A stretch of DNA of 64,000 nucleotides. Source: Cavia porcellus. Lineage: Eukaryota; Chordata; Mammalia; Rodentia; Caviidae. Numbering within the stretch: position 1 is the first letter of the stretch; every line of letters starts with the position of its first letter. The notes beneath the pieces are model-generated. The model saw only the letters and a program-made list of their open reading frames with translations. It searched no databases and had not been told where the DNA came from. Below are positions 1 to 11,699 of the stretch, piece by piece. The stretch spans positions 40,418,501-40,482,500 of the forward strand of contig NW_026947493.1 of assembly GCF_034190915.1 (NCBI RefSeq). Reading direction: 5' to 3'. The position numbers and the translations under genes are program-made.

Positions 1-1479
1 AACAGGGAAGAATGGATGATATCTGTGTGCAGACACATGGGCCTAGGTAGAGGCATGAATGGATTGGTAACAGGAGAGAAGACAGAGCATAAGAACACAG
101 AGAATAGTAGTTGAGTGAAGCATTAACAGGAAAAATATGTGATTTCTTCTTAGAATGCTTTTTTCTCAGTGAAATAGATGACTAAACTCATCCATTGAGA
201 TTGATAATGAAAAAGAAAGTTTGAGAAGCATGAGAAGATAAAGGTAATCATGGAAAAATATCCAAAATAGAGGGAGAAAAAGGACAAAATAATGCATGAT
301 TTCATTAAATTAAAGCTACTAATGATTTAGTGAGAGACCAGTAGTCATTGCAGGGTGTTTTCTTTGAACTTTCCAACTGTACAGCTGGAGGTTGAAGGCA
401 CATAAGTGAAAGTTTTATTTGACTGACAGAGTAATTTCATCAACAAAATGTACTAAATAAAGGGAGAAACATGAAAGTTTATGAAGCATTGGAGGGAAGC
501 AAGAGACTGATTATGGTGTCTGAACACAGAATTAAAGGTAAATAAGGAGGAAATGAAATATATTAAGAGAGGAGGTACAATATAATACTAATTTAGGTTA
601 AGGGGGACTGAAGATTGTTGGAGTTAAAAAAATAAAATTTTGATCCAAAAGATATGACAGAAAGATGGATTTTGAAATTGAAATTATGGTGGTGTTGCAA
701 ATAGAAAATAAAAAAAAAAAACCAGATCAAGGAAATAAGCATGGAAGTGAGACAGAGATTGGGAGAAGAAAAGAAACATTAAAGAATTGCCCTTAGTCTA
801 CTTAGGCGAATTAAGTAGACTCAGGGAATTAAGGGGTCAGCATGCAGACAAATAAGTACTGTGGATATCAAAACCATCAAGAATAATTTAAAAGCAATAT
901 TAAAAAATACACTGATTTAACATTAAAAACTTAATATATATAGGAAAAAGAGTATGTAGTGCTAATCAGTACTCCAAACAGGGATAAAAATAAAGTCATT
1001 ATGATTAGGGAATAAGAAGGGAAAATAAATTTGAGAAAGTTCATAATCAAGAGGAAAGACACCAACTCCATTCCAAATTCATACAGCTCTTCAGTGACAT
1101 TTTTTAGGTAGATTGTCTGTGATAAACAAAATATTAAATGTTATATGCATTATATTATTTTTGATACATGAAATAATATTATGATTTTTAAAATCCTATA
1201 ATCTGCATTTTACAGTTCAGGAAACTGAAGTTATTTTCCCCAACTTATTTATCTATTGTTCATCTTCTCATACATCATATTTCTTTGAATTTAAGTAATG
1301 TCAATCCAAATTTCTTAAGTGAGAAATGATTGTTTCTAGAATTGTGATAAAAGAAACTTCACAGACTCAATCCCTTACAAATCTCAAATATGTGCAAAGG
1401 GAAATAAATTTCAGTAAAGAAGTAAAGAAAGGCATAATCATAATACCTCATTAAATAAATAATCTCAAACTTAAAAAAA
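1..1479. other. Unassigned AT-rich sequence
   Basis: No gene or clear repeat is visible. Purine-rich stretches near 200-300 and 700-780 are low complexity. A short stretch near 1,195-1,235 resembles the MIR core (pattern 'attttacag..aggaaactga'), but it is too short to call alone. Confidence 0.5.
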
Positions 1480-2040
1480 AATTAAAACAACCAAATGGAA
1501 ATTCAGGATTTACAAATCAACTGAAATGAAAACAAAATACCTTACAGAGTCCCATCAGTAGATCTGACTGGCAAAAACATCAATTTTCTTGAAGATAGGG
1601 CTGGGGTATAGTTCAGTGTCATAAGTGCCTCCTTAGCAAGGGCAAGCACATGGTCCTGAGTTTGATTCCAAGTACAAAAAACATTTGCTTGAAGATAATT
1701 TGATAAGAATCAGGAAATTCAAAGAACAGATAGAAATAAGACTGAAGTAAATTGACCATGTTAATACACCAACATTTGTGTAATGGAAAAAAAAAGGGGG
1801 GGGGGAGAAGATAAATAAAGGAGCATAAAATATTTCAAAATAATTGTCAAAAATTTTCTAAATTTAATGAACAGTTTTAATCTGCACAACTAAGATATTC
1901 AGTGAATTTTAATCAGAAAAACGAAAAGAAGAAAGACAATACAAAAAGAAACATGGCATCAAAATATTGCATACTTGACATTTACAATTTAAAAGAGGAA
2001 ATAACTGGTTTGCCTTACATTCTCAGGTGATTAATTTCAC
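1480..2040 (+). mobile_element. Old LINE-1 (L1M-like) ORF1 fragment, split by an ID SINE
   Basis: The sequence on both sides of the ID element reads like decayed L1 ORF1. The clearest part is around 1,800-1,960, where the order 'caaaaattttctaaatttaatga' followed by a 'ctgcacaactaagatattcag' block follows the L1M ORF1 pattern. A9 followed by G10 (about 1,787-1,805) is a homopolymer expansion within it. There is no open frame of useful length. The call rests on remembered consensus similarity. Confidence 0.5.
1598..1687 (+). mobile_element. ID SINE (tRNA-derived)
   Basis: A head beginning 'gctggggtatagttcagt' (A box region) and a B-box-like 'gagtttgattccaagta' are followed by a short A-rich tail, as in rodent ID elements. 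A 10-bp direct repeat 'cttgaagata' flanks it at 1,588-1,597 and 1,688-1,697 and is the likely target-site duplication. It interrupts an older L1M ORF1 fragment. Confidence 0.9.
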
Positions 2041-2044
2041 AGTG

Positions 2045-2372
2045 GACTTTCTCCAAGGCAGGAACAACATGGCCAAAGGGTATGTGGAGAAAAGCTTTGC
2101 AAGTGACAGTAATCAGAAAGCAGAGCAGATAAACAGTAAATGAGGAATGGTCCAGGGGCAGATACAGACTTCAAGGTCACATCTCCAGACTCACCCAGAT
2201 ACATCTGAAAGTGTGCTTTACTCTTGCTCTACTCATCTTCTAACCCAACCAAATTCACCTTTGAATTTAACCACAGAAAGAAATGTCCTCACCCTAGTAA
2301 TAAGTATATATGAAAGACTAAAATCATAGTTAGTGTTGAAAAACCAAATGTTTCCTCCTATGGTCTAAGAAA
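2045..2372. other. Unassigned sequence
   Basis: A 60-codon open stretch at 2,147-2,329 has no recognisable family signature. It is best treated as chance reading in non-coding DNA. Confidence 0.4.
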
Positions 2373-2434
2373 AATACATGGATTCACTAATACATGGATT
2401 CACTAATACATGGATTCACTAATACATGGATTCA
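2373..2434. repeat. 16-bp minisatellite, about 3.9 copies
   Basis: The unit 'aatacatggattcact' is repeated head to tail almost without mismatch, directly before an L1M ORF2 fragment. The lack of divergence suggests a recent local expansion. Confidence 0.9.
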
Positions 2435-2439
2435 ACACT

Positions 2440-3110
2440 GTGCTAAAACTTGCAGCCAGCTCTATTAGAAAAGAGAATGAAGTAAAAGTACTCCAGATTA
2501 GAAAGGAAGGAGTGGTATCAATCTTTTTACAGATGACATGATCTTCTATATGGAAAATATTAAGGAATCAACTAAAATGATAAAATAAGTTTATATCAAT
2601 GTATGCATGTTACTTATATTTCTTTTTACTAGCAATGAACAATCTACAAAGAAAATTAAGAAAAACAATTTATAGTACCCAAAATAAAAATAGATACTTA
2701 GAAATAAAACAGGGAAAGTACTAACTCTTGTTCTCAAAACTATAATCACAGTGAAGAAATTGGAAATCAGCACATATTCAAAGACAGAATACAGATAAGA
2801 ATGTTTAACATTGGTAAGACAGCAGTATTCTCCAAATTTATCTACAGATTCAGTAACATACCTAAAAACCACAGCAGGGATCTTTCAGAAAGTTGATTGC
2901 ACATGTGGTAAAATTCAGGTACCTAAAGCAGATGACACAATCTTGAGCTGGAAGAACAAAATTGCAAGCATGTTTGCCAATTTTATTATTTACTACAATG
3001 CTCTTTTCAATAGCATAGTATAGGAATAAGGATAAACATAAAGATAAATAGAATACAAATTGGAGTCTAAAAGTAAACTTTTATATTAATGACTAATTTT
3101 GAACTTAATC
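2440..3110 (+). mobile_element. Old LINE-1 (L1M-like) ORF2 fragment
   Basis: The segment follows L1 ORF2 from the reverse transcriptase active site onward. 'tttttacagatgacatgatc' at about 2,524-2,543 encodes the [F]-A-D-D catalytic box region, and 'actagcaatgaacaatc' and 'tctacagattcagtaacat' are later ORF2 landmarks. Frameshifts and stops are frequent, so this is a fossil. The open segment at 2,811-3,023 lies in the part after the RT. Confidence 0.8.
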
Positions 3111-3348
3111 ATCTAAATAATTCAATTTTTAAAAATTTTATGATGATATTTGTGTATCATTTTATGAAGATATCCATGTATATAAAAATGAAGTTGGATC
3201 ACATCTTCAAACCACCACACATGAACTTTAAATCATAATAAATCATAAGCCTCAATTTAAAAAAAAGCAACAGTGAGAAACAGAGGAACAGAATAGATAG
3301 ATGATAGATATACAGAGACAACAGAAAGATGATAGGTGACAGATGGGT

Positions 3349-3401
<53 letters not shown>
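3349..3401. repeat. (GATA)n microsatellite
   Basis: About 13 near-perfect tetranucleotide units, preceded by degenerate GATA/GACA units from about 3,293. Confidence 0.97.
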
Positions 3402-3504
3402 AGTATAAAATTGCAACAGGGTTGTATTGGATACGCTTATCTGTGCATCAGTGAGCCAAAGGACTGAGTATCTCTTCAGTCTATGAAATTGGAACTTGCA
3501 GAAC

Positions 3505-3885
3505 AAGAGGCATCAAGGACACAGTGCCAGTCAGAGACTGCAAGCCTGGAAGCTCCCTGGCGCGTTGGTGGCAGGAGTTCTCAGTGAAAACCTGAAGAAG
3601 CTGGAGCTTGATATCCATGCGTGCTGACAGGTGCAAAGAGGCCTCAACGCAATCAAAATGGAGCTTTTAAAATGCAGGCCAACTTCCTCTCTCCCCTGCC
3701 ATTCCAGTTGCTGCAAACCTATTGGATGGTGCATCTATAATTAGGGTAGACTTGCCCACTCAGTTTGCTGACCTAAATACTAATCATCTCTGGAAACATC
3801 CTTCAGATACAGCCAGAAATATGATTTACTATTTTGCTAGGCTTTTCTTAATCCAGTCAAGATGGAAAACATGAATACTGGTCAC
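3505..3885 (-). mobile_element. ERVL/MaLR-class solitary LTR, antisense
   Basis: GC-richer than its flanks. The stretch 'tattggatggtgcatct' followed by 'gcccactcagtttgctgacc' and ending near 'cttaatccagtcaagatgg' has the order of a common mammalian LTR read in antisense. The subfamily is not determined. The short open frame at 3,531-3,734 on the minus strand lies inside it and is not a gene. Confidence 0.6.
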
Positions 3886-3889
3886 AGTA

Positions 3890-4885
3890 GATTTCATAAA
3901 AATGAAGAATATTTGTATTTAAAAGACATCAAATGAAAGGTAATCCATAGAAAGGGAGAAAATATTTTCATATATGTATTTAATGGAGGAATTGTATTTG
4001 GAACTCAGGGATAGGGAGAAAAGAAGGAAGGGAAATAAAAAAGATATAAATTTGAATATATACACTTAAGATAGCTAAGATGATTGTACTACTAATTCTA
4101 TCAGTTCTTGGAACAAAACAGTTACCATTCGTAGCATTAGATCAAGTTTGCATGTTTTTATCTGGTAATCTGAGGAACTCTTTTGAAGATAACTATGCAA
4201 AACTACCTTAGTTATAAGTTCCTATCACCTTGTTTTGAAAGGCCATTTGTTATTGTTTGGGGCTCTTTCTTATTTTTATTTATGTGTCCCTTTTTTTCTT
4301 GTATTTTGTTTTGCTTTGTTTTTCTTTCTAATACAGAAAGGATAGATGTGCATAAATAGGCTATAGACACCTAGAACTTCTCTTAAAGAGTTTATAAGAA
4401 TTGATTTTATTATATGTGATGATATGAATAGCTGCTTTGAGGAAAATGAGACATTATGGTAGGCTTTCCTGATTTTCTATCATCTTGCTTTGAAGTCCAA
4501 TAATGCTTTTATTCTTTGTTTTGGTTGTTTTTAGTCTGTTTTCTATTATATGATTTTTAGTATGTATGAAGGTATGGACAGCTATTTTAAAGAGAACAAG
4601 AAACATTATGGTAGCCATTGTTGATTTTCCTGTTGTCTAGTTTGGAAGGTCTGTAATGCTTTCATTTTTTTTGTTTTGATCGGTTTTATACTATTTTGTT
4701 TTGTTTAAATTCATTGTGTGTGAAGATATGGACACCAATTTCAAAGAAAACGAGACATTATAGTAGCCATTGTTGATTTTTTGTTGTCTTGTTTTGAAAC
4801 CCTGTGTTGTTTACATTGTTTGGTTCTGACTTGCCTTGACTACTTTGTTCTGCTTTGTTTTATTCTGTTTTTTAAATAAGAATTT
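3890..4885 (+). mobile_element. LINE-1 3' end with tandem 3' UTR modules
   Basis: The first about 110 bp resemble the ORF2 C-terminal region. A 3' UTR homologous to the one at 34,050-34,440 then begins near 4,005. From about 4,395 it contains three imperfect units of about 152 bp, with the landmark '(g)a(g/a)acattatggtag' at 4,448, 4,600 and 4,752. Each unit ends in a 'ttgttttgaa' and T-rich block. It is truncated at the 5' end. Confidence 0.75.
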
Positions 4886-4899
4886 TATTTGCGTTATGA

Positions 4900-5264
4900 A
4901 AGAACTTATGAAATAACTTTCAATAGTAAAAAGATAAATAGCACAATTTCAAAATGAACCAAGGCTCCAAACTGATATTTCTGCAAAAAAGTTATGCAAA
5001 TGTTTAACATTATTAGAAAAAAAATAGATTAAAATCATAATGATATACAACTTTACAAATACCAGAATTGCTAAGAGAAAAAAAATATTAAAAACAATGG
5101 CAGGCTTAGAAAAATTGGAGCCCTCAAGCACTGCTGCTTATGATGCAGTATATTTTGGAAAGCAAGCTAACAGTTCCTTAAACTGCTAATTGTAGAATTA
5201 CCATATAGCCTAACTAGACAACTACTAGATAAACCAAATGAAATGCAAATTTGTTCACTTAAAC

Positions 5265-5299
<35 letters not shown>

Positions 5300-5715
5300 C
5301 ATTACTCATAATATATCCAAACGGCAGTCTAAATGTCTATCAAGTAATACATGGATGAATAAAATATGGTACATTAATATAATGAAATACTATTGACAAT
5401 AAAAAGACTGCAATATCAACTGTATTACAAGATAAACATGGAAAATATTATGCCTAAGTGGAGGAAGTCAGTCATAACATATTACCTGCTATATGATATC
5501 ATTTATGTGAATTTCCCATAATATACAATTGTATGAATACAGAGACTAATACAGTGGTTGCTTAGGACAGGAGTGTTGGAGAGAAGCAGGGAAATAATAC
5601 TAAGAAGAATAGAAGTGAATGTTCTAAAATTGGTTTCGGTTATAGTTGTAAAACTGTGATATATACATTAACTAGGATAAGCACGTAGGTTATAATTTTA
5701 TATCAAAATCACCAC
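4900..5715 (+). mobile_element. Old LINE-1 (L1M-like) ORF2 end and 3' UTR
   Basis: The L1M terminal landmarks occur in order: 'aaatgtctatcaagtaatac', 'atggatgaataaaatatgg', a 'cataatatatccaaac' block and 'taatacagtggttgcttagg'. There is no open frame. An (AT)n run interrupts it at 5,267-5,298. Confidence 0.8.
5267..5298. repeat. (AT)n microsatellite
   Basis: About 16 uninterrupted AT dinucleotides within an old L1. Confidence 0.95.
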
Positions 5716-5817
5716 ATATATATATGTCACATTTTCTTTTTTATATACATGTTTATGGCATGTATTTTCATTCCCTGTGGAAAGTTGGTGCGTGAACATA
5801 TCTTAATCATTTTCCCC

Positions 5818-5877
5818 TTTTCCTTTCCTTTCCTTTCCTTTCCTTTCCTTTCCTTTCCTTTCCTTTCCTTTCCTTTC
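5818..5877. repeat. (CCTTT)n pentanucleotide microsatellite
   Basis: About 12 essentially perfect units of a pure pyrimidine strand. Such mirror-symmetric tracts can form triplex DNA; that property is general knowledge, not shown here. Confidence 0.97.
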
Positions 5878-6224
5878 CCCTTTCCTATACTTCCTTATCG
5901 CCTTCCTATTTGGAAAATATAAGAAAAAGCATGTAATGCTTAAGCTTGTGTTTTTCTATCTGCTCATGGCAATGAATGATGATACCTAATGCTAACACAT
6001 ATTTCAGTGTCATCTCCTAGTTCACAGTGAATCATATCTTACATAGTCCATTACAAATAATTTACTGTAGAAACAAATTTTCAATCTTGATGAGCCATCT
6101 GTTGCAATATTAATTTCATTAAAATGCAATTTTCATTAAATCACTCCCTTGCCCAGTTTCAATGTCCCTAATCTTTTAAATTGACCGATCAAGGCCCATA
6201 ATCAATTGACCCATATTATGTATT

Positions 6225-6565
6225 TTTTTAGGCAGAATAATAGCCTTCAAAGAGCCCCAGGTCCTAATCCCCAAAGCCTTTACCCATGTTAAAATAACAT
6301 GCAGAAGACAGAACAGCTGTAATTAAACGAAAGGTTTTGAGATGGAAAGATTATCCTGGATTATCCATTGGGCCCGTGCAATCACAGTGGTGATTACATT
6401 TTTCTCTTTTTCCATAAAAGAGGGAAGTGAAAGAGTTAGGAAGGGATATGAGAAAGGAAGCACAGATCAGAACTATGTAGGGCCACAATTTTAAGGAGTG
6501 TGGCCTGCCTTTATATTCCGGAAGCGGCAATGAAATGGACTTGTGGCCCTGAATATCCATCTTTT
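6225..6565 (+). mobile_element. MLT1-type MaLR LTR
   Basis: It starts with 'ggcagaataatagcc' and 'ggtcctaatccccaaagcc', then 'gagatggaaagattatcctg' and 'ttatccattgggcccg', then a purine-rich block and 'ggaagcgg'. These are the ordered landmarks of MLT1 LTRs. The 3' part is shortened. The minus-strand open frame at 6,351-6,560 is contained in it and is not a gene. Confidence 0.85.
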
Positions 6566-6569
6566 ATTT

Positions 6570-7087
6570 CCAAAATCCCAACTCTTTAGATGCTTAAGTC
6601 TTTTATAGGAAGCAACGTAGTGTTTTCATGTAAAGTATGTAAATGTTCCCATAGGCTTTATTTTTTAAAAACTTGTGCAGTTTTGCAATAATACTGACTA
6701 TATTTATAATGGAGAATTGGTATATGTACAAAATGTATCTTAATTCTTTTTTTTAAATCCCCTATCCTTCCTCTCCCTCCCTGCTCTTCCCAAATACATA
6801 CTCTCTAGAATCTCTAGGTTACTTACAATGCAAAGTCAGTGTAACAGCTACAGAAAATAGTTGATGTACTTTAATGTTCAGGGAAATATGACAAGAAAAT
6901 AAGTCTGTATATGTTCAGTACAGACACAATCATTTTTTTTCTAAATAGTTTTTAACCTGTATTTAATTTGAATGAAGAATTTCCTAGAGTTTGAGTTTTG
7001 CTTATTTTATCCTTATAGCGTTAAAAATCTGTTTCTCCTGTATTTTCTGAACACTACTGGGATTTATAGATTTTTTCAAAGTTAGGC
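6570..7087. other. Unassigned AT-rich sequence
   Basis: No gene, RNA or repeat signature recognised. Confidence 0.5.
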
Positions 7088-7245
7088 TTGATTTTCTTCC
7101 TTTCTGCTTCTCTTCTCTCCTCCTCCCCTCTTTCCTTCCCTCCTTCTTCCATAATAATCTCCTTCTTTTCTCTCTCCCTTTATTTCATTCTTTCTTCTCT
7201 TTCTCTCCCTCCCCTTTTTCCTTCCTTCTTTGCTTCCTTTGCAGA
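7088..7245. repeat. Polypyrimidine (CT-rich) low-complexity tract
   Basis: Almost wholly C and T on the plus strand for about 150 bp, with irregular TTCC/TCTC units. Both strands are open here (serine/leucine/phenylalanine-rich one way, lysine/arginine/glutamate-rich the other). That follows from composition and is not evidence of coding. Confidence 0.9.
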
Positions 7246-7249
7246 TAGC

Positions 7250-8884
7250 AATTCTATTTTTATCAGGGGGCACTTATGTGTTTGCTTCTATTTTTATGGT
7301 GTTAATTGCTTTTAGGAATTACTTTCTGGATCTAGTATTTCATTAAGTATTCTTTCATTAACAGATACTTTAACTATGATAGATTATTTTATTATCTAAC
7401 AACTATACTGGCAGTTGTAAATTTATTCTATTTTCTGCATTTTATTTCCTTCTCCTTGAAATTTTTTTTGTTATCATATCTTTTAGGGTTGGCATATCTT
7501 TGTTATACATACTAGTTACATTCATCTCTGGGAATTGTTACATGTGTATGTAATATCTTGATCATCATAACATCTTGATTGCAATATCTTTATCATTGTA
7601 CATGTAATATCTTGATCAAAGAGGGATCATCCTACTCCCGCTCTTGCCTTTCCCCGCTGTGTTCCTTATAACCTCTTTCCATCGCCACATAGTTTAAATC
7701 CACTGTCTTCTTGCTGGTTCTGCACTGAAAACAGAAGGCCGTCAAAATTCCTTGTCACGTGGTCAGTTCTTCTATCATTAACAATAGTGTATAAAGTCAT
7801 TTCTGGGCATTCAATTTTTAGGTTTCAAAAAGTTCACATGATTAAGTGAAGCCCCAAAGATAATTTCCTTAATGTCAAAATTGTGATGTAACACTAGTTT
7901 ATCCAAGGAATAAAATTCATTTTATTCATAGTGAGTCCTTGGATTATCCAGGACATACATAAGAAGAACAGAAGGTAGAAAATTTTAAAGGTCATCTCTC
8001 ATACAGTCTTTCTGATGCTTGATGCAAGATAAGGAAAAATATATAATAATAAATATAAAAGGAAGCAGCATGTAGATTTGAATTCCTATGGAATGGAGAT
8101 AAGATATGAATTATGTTTCCACATTCTTTAGGCCAAAGATGTTTCCTCAGAGCTATAAGTAGCTTTTACAGTCTCAGTGAGTGACTGGAAACTATACTGG
8201 TAAGATATATAATGCAGCTAGTACATATATAACTAACTCAAAAACTTAATTTGCTTCAGGAAAGAGGATAATAACTATGTGTAATACACAAGAAATACAG
8301 TAACAGTTGTTGCCAATGGTGAGACCAAACACCCTCGAAAGACATACATGCTACTCATTTTTATGAAAATTTCACTTTAGTAGGAGATACAGATAACAAA
8401 ATGCGTGCTAGACTAAACTACAGTGACGATATTGAGGCCAGTGCAAGCAATATGTGTAAGTGTCCCCAAAATACAAGAGAACACAATGCATTAGAAGAAT
8501 TGAAAGTCTTATTATAACGATAGTGGAGTAGCGAAAGCGCTAGCCAGAAGATCAGGGTGGGGAAGCAGGGATGGGCAAATTGTTCCAAATGCAAGTTCCC
8601 CATGAAAACAATGGAGCCTGACAGTAATTGGGAGTCCAACAATTCCATGTATGAGGTTTTAAGATGATCAGATAAATCAGTACAGATTTACAGACCACGA
8701 TATGTTTACTGCAACATAATGCAAAACCATCCATACCCAACCATGAAACTCGGTGTTCATCCAAAGAGAATAAAAATAATTGATACAGTTGGCAATCTAG
8801 AAAAATGATGATGCACATTCCACATTCATTAGCATACAGTAACTCTTACTAAGTAAAAGAACATGGAGAAATGAGAAGAGAAAG
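7250..8884. other. Unassigned sequence
   Basis: Nothing recognisable over about 1.6 kb. Two overlapping minus-strand open frames (8,418-8,648 and 8,552-8,818) have no family signature and no supporting splice or start context. A short imperfect direct repeat containing 'taatatcttgatca' occurs at about 7,551 and 7,604. Confidence 0.45.
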
Positions 8885-9090
8885 ACTCACTGTGCACCAG
8901 TCAGCAAGCTTAGCTCACTTGTTTATATTTACAATTATGTTTGATCATCTCACCATCTAATGATATAAGATCTATAATTAGTTTTATTTTTCTTATAAAG
9001 AAACCCAATCACAAATGAGTAAATAATACACCTAAATCCATACATATGTTTAGCACCAGACCAAGGATTGGAATCTAGCAATACAAATCT
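8885..9090 (+). mobile_element. MIR SINE, diverged
   Basis: The order matches MIR: a 'gatcatctcaccatctaatg' block, then 'ttttatttttcttataaaga', 'gagtaaataa', and finally 'agaccaaggattggaatct', corresponding to the conserved 'ccgggattcgaac' region. Highly mutated, as expected for an ancient mammal-wide SINE. Confidence 0.65.
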
Positions 9091-9094
9091 GGTT

Positions 9095-10080
9095 TATGAT
9101 CCTAATTGAAATTTTGTAAAAAGTAAAATACAGGGGAGTTACAAAGACAGGAAGCAGGAGAAAGGAGACAGAGAGGAGGGGCAGAGAGTGGATTTTGAAG
9201 GAAGTTATCACTGAGTTGTAGGATTTTAGACATTTTTTTCTTTATACTTTTGTGAATTTGAATTTTGATCAATTTTAACTTCTTGGTTTTTAAAATTTGC
9301 ATATGTATATAATTAAAGATCAAGTTAGATTCTCAGAAAAATTAAAAATAAAGCACTGAGAATTCCAGGATACTGTTCTTTCCCATATGTTTCCTATATT
9401 AGTATCATACTCTGGTGTAGTGCTTTGGTTGAAATTTATGAATCAATATTTATACATTATTATAAAGTCTATACTTACATTCTTTGTGTGATATGTTATA
9501 TAGTTTTACAAACAATGACATATTTTAAGCATTATAGTATCACACAGAACAATTTCACTGTCCTAAAAGTTCAAAATAAAATTTGAAAGGCAAATAATTG
9601 TCATACATAAAATATTTATACAAATAAAATGTACAAGTTTTAGCACAACTTTCCTGGTTATAGTCTCATCTCTTATGTAGGGGGATGTTTTTATTTTTTA
9701 GAGAAAAGAAAGTCCTATATATGTAACTTGTTTCTCTGTCACTCTTGCATCAATTCAATGGTTTACATAAAATTCTTTTTTTTCTTCTAAATTTTATGAC
9801 AGTGTCATTCTATGGAATATGGTTACCTATAAGTCAGGGAACTGCAGTCTTTTATGATAAACAAATCAAGCAGAATACGAAAACAACCAAAGAGTGGTGC
9901 CAAAGGTTCTTCTAATAGTGATGCCCACACAAATAAATATACTTTCTATAAGTCTTAGAGAAGATTTGAAACCCAATGAAAGTATCATTTGTTGCTACAT
10001 TTAGTTTAGGTGCATTGCATTGAAATACTTAAGTCACCAATGAGGAAATACTGACAACTTCAGTATAGTGGATTAACTAA
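9095..10080. other. Unassigned AT-rich sequence
   Basis: No gene or repeat recognised. The minus-strand open frame at 9,102-9,323 is lysine/isoleucine-rich, as expected from AT-rich DNA, and has no recognisable domain. Confidence 0.45.
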
Positions 10081-10099
10081 TGGGCAACTTGTAACACCC

Positions 10100-10560
10100 A
10101 GCTGAACTGAATCAGCATGGTTCTGGGTGGGGAAGGCCCACCTGAGGATTGTTGCCAACAGCATAAAGGAAAACTGTAGAGACCAATGATGTGGTGTTGA
10201 TTCTCTTGGAGGAGCTCATTGGTTTTTCTGATATGAACTTAGTCGTTAAGATCGGAGGAGCTTTGGAGTCCTCACAGTCACTAAGGATGACGGCGGTTTT
10301 CTTCAGGGGAGCTCTAGTTCTTACCTTGAGCATTGTTTCCTGGCTCCAATGCAGATCTCTCAGCATGGTAGCTCAGATCCTTCATCCTGCTGGCATAGGT
10401 TTTCTAGCTACCACCATTGGCCTTTCGGTCTTCCCAGTGCAGATCCTTGATATGGAGTTGCATGAGACAGTGCCATGGGCTGTTGGTGCACAGTTGGAAT
10501 TATGAAAGACATTGCCAGGAATCCAGGACCTCAGCTAGTTCTTTGGGTCTTTACTGTGTG
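10100..10560 (-). pseudogene. Orphan GC-richer block, possible processed-pseudogene remnant
   Basis: This block is clearly richer in G and C than the flanks and keeps several CpG dinucleotides, unlike its surroundings. On the minus strand an 84-codon open segment (10,112-10,366) has a protein-like mix of charged and polar residues, including 'LKKTAVILSDCEDSK'. Upstream pieces in other frames contain 'KDLHWED' and 'MKDLS', which resemble the 'LRDLHWSQ' in the main segment. The plus strand is also open for 104 codons (10,191-10,505) but reads as hydrophobic filler. I do not recognise the family. No poly-A tail or target duplication is visible, so a retrocopy is only an inference. A fragment of an unrecognised transposon is equally possible. 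Confidence 0.25.
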
Positions 10561-10586
10561 GTCAGAGCTCTTATACTGTTTTGCAT

Positions 10587-10639
10587 TTGGGTAAATCTTA
10601 TAAAATAATAATGCTTTGGGTAAATATTGTAAAATAATC
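10587..10639. repeat. 29-bp tandem duplication
   Basis: 'tttgggtaaatcttataaaa' near 10,587 recurs with two changes ('at' for 'ct', 'g' for 'a') 29 bp later. Confidence 0.75.
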
Positions 10640-11577
10640 ATATAGATTATGTGACCGATCCTAAATATTTTGCTTTGTGAACCCTGACATGTAGTAATCA
10701 CTGAAATGTTCCTTCAGTTGTATGGTTTATTAAATGATTTTAAGAAAGGAAGAAATAGTTTCCACCACCCATAATTTCACATTTTTCCCTTTTTTTGTTC
10801 CTTGTGTTTGATATTATTTTATAGTGCTATAATTTATAGTGGTCTTTTCTCAAAATTTTATATTTATCAGAAATTAGTTTACCTTTAAGAAATATTTGAA
10901 TTTTTCAGTCTTCTCTTAATTGGTAGTGTTATTCAAATTATAAACTAGAAGTAACTATCTTTAATTAGTTTTCACTTAATATCTTGGAACTTCCCTCCTT
11001 TTAGGTTGTAAGACATGGAGGAAAATTAGCTAAAATAATTGTAGAAATAATTTAATTAGGTGTTGATATATTCTAGTGAACATCAGATGTAGTAAAAATA
11101 ACAAATGTAATAAAAATAAATTCATAAAATCAATTCAAGGATATCATCATATTGAAATACAGATTCCTTTAAAATAAATTTTTTACTTTAAGCAATAAAA
11201 ATTTGAGTACTAAAATGCACTAAAGATGTAGTAACTATGTACAGTTACTGAACTTTCAAAATATATTGCAACACAAAGAAAAATTCAATAAAAATAGGCA
11301 TCCAATTAATTTAAAAGTCACCTATGTAAACTACTTTGAGTCCTAGCATAAGATGTTTTGTTACCTAAAATTATAAATTTTACTAATGTATCATGAAATA
11401 CTAATAAAATATTTGCTAATGAGGCATATGTTGAAAAAGAAATGAAAGTAAATTTATTATGACTCTTATAAGGGAAAGGAGAAATTAGGACCAGGTAAAG
11501 AAGTACCTATATTTCTCAAGAAATCTGAAATTGAAGAGCTATCTTATATATGAACTTTTGAAATATGTGAGACACTC
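10640..11577. other. Unassigned AT-rich sequence
   Basis: No gene or transposon recognised. It includes a stretch at 11,052-11,132 that is repeated near 12.1 kb (separate entries). Confidence 0.5.
11052..11132 (+). repeat. Dispersed AT-rich repeat, copy A
   Basis: Begins 'ttaattaggtgtt' and ends 'aaattcataaaatc'. The same order of blocks recurs at 12,071 and in part at 12,156. Confidence 0.6.
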
Positions 11578-11692
11578 ATTTTGAGGATATGTTGCCCCAG
11601 CTTATCCTGAACTAGGGAGCTCAAGGGAATTGCTTGCCTCAGCCTCCCAAGGGCCTGCAACTACTAAGTGCACACTACTATTCCTGACTTTG
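11578..11692 (-). mobile_element. B1 SINE (7SL-derived), antisense
   Basis: The antisense 7SL/B1 order is visible: 'tgaggatatgttgccccagc', 'gaactagggagctcaaggga', 'gcctcagcctcccaa', then a degenerate 'gtgcacactactattcctg'. No clear target duplication. Confidence 0.75.
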
Positions 11693-11699
11693 GGTACTT

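Noticed and set aside
3349..3401. Tetranucleotide array considered as a CRISPR-like repeat array
   Set aside because: A continuous microsatellite with no spacers. The other arrays (5,818, 14,888, 49,336) are of the same kind, and the genome is mammalian.
7082..7315. Lys/Arg/Glu-rich and Ser/Leu/Phe-rich open frames on opposite strands
   Set aside because: A direct effect of the polypyrimidine/polypurine tract; no start or splice context.
10191..10505. 104-codon plus-strand open frame
   Set aside because: Hydrophobic composition without motif. The opposite strand is more protein-like, and neither has a recognised family.
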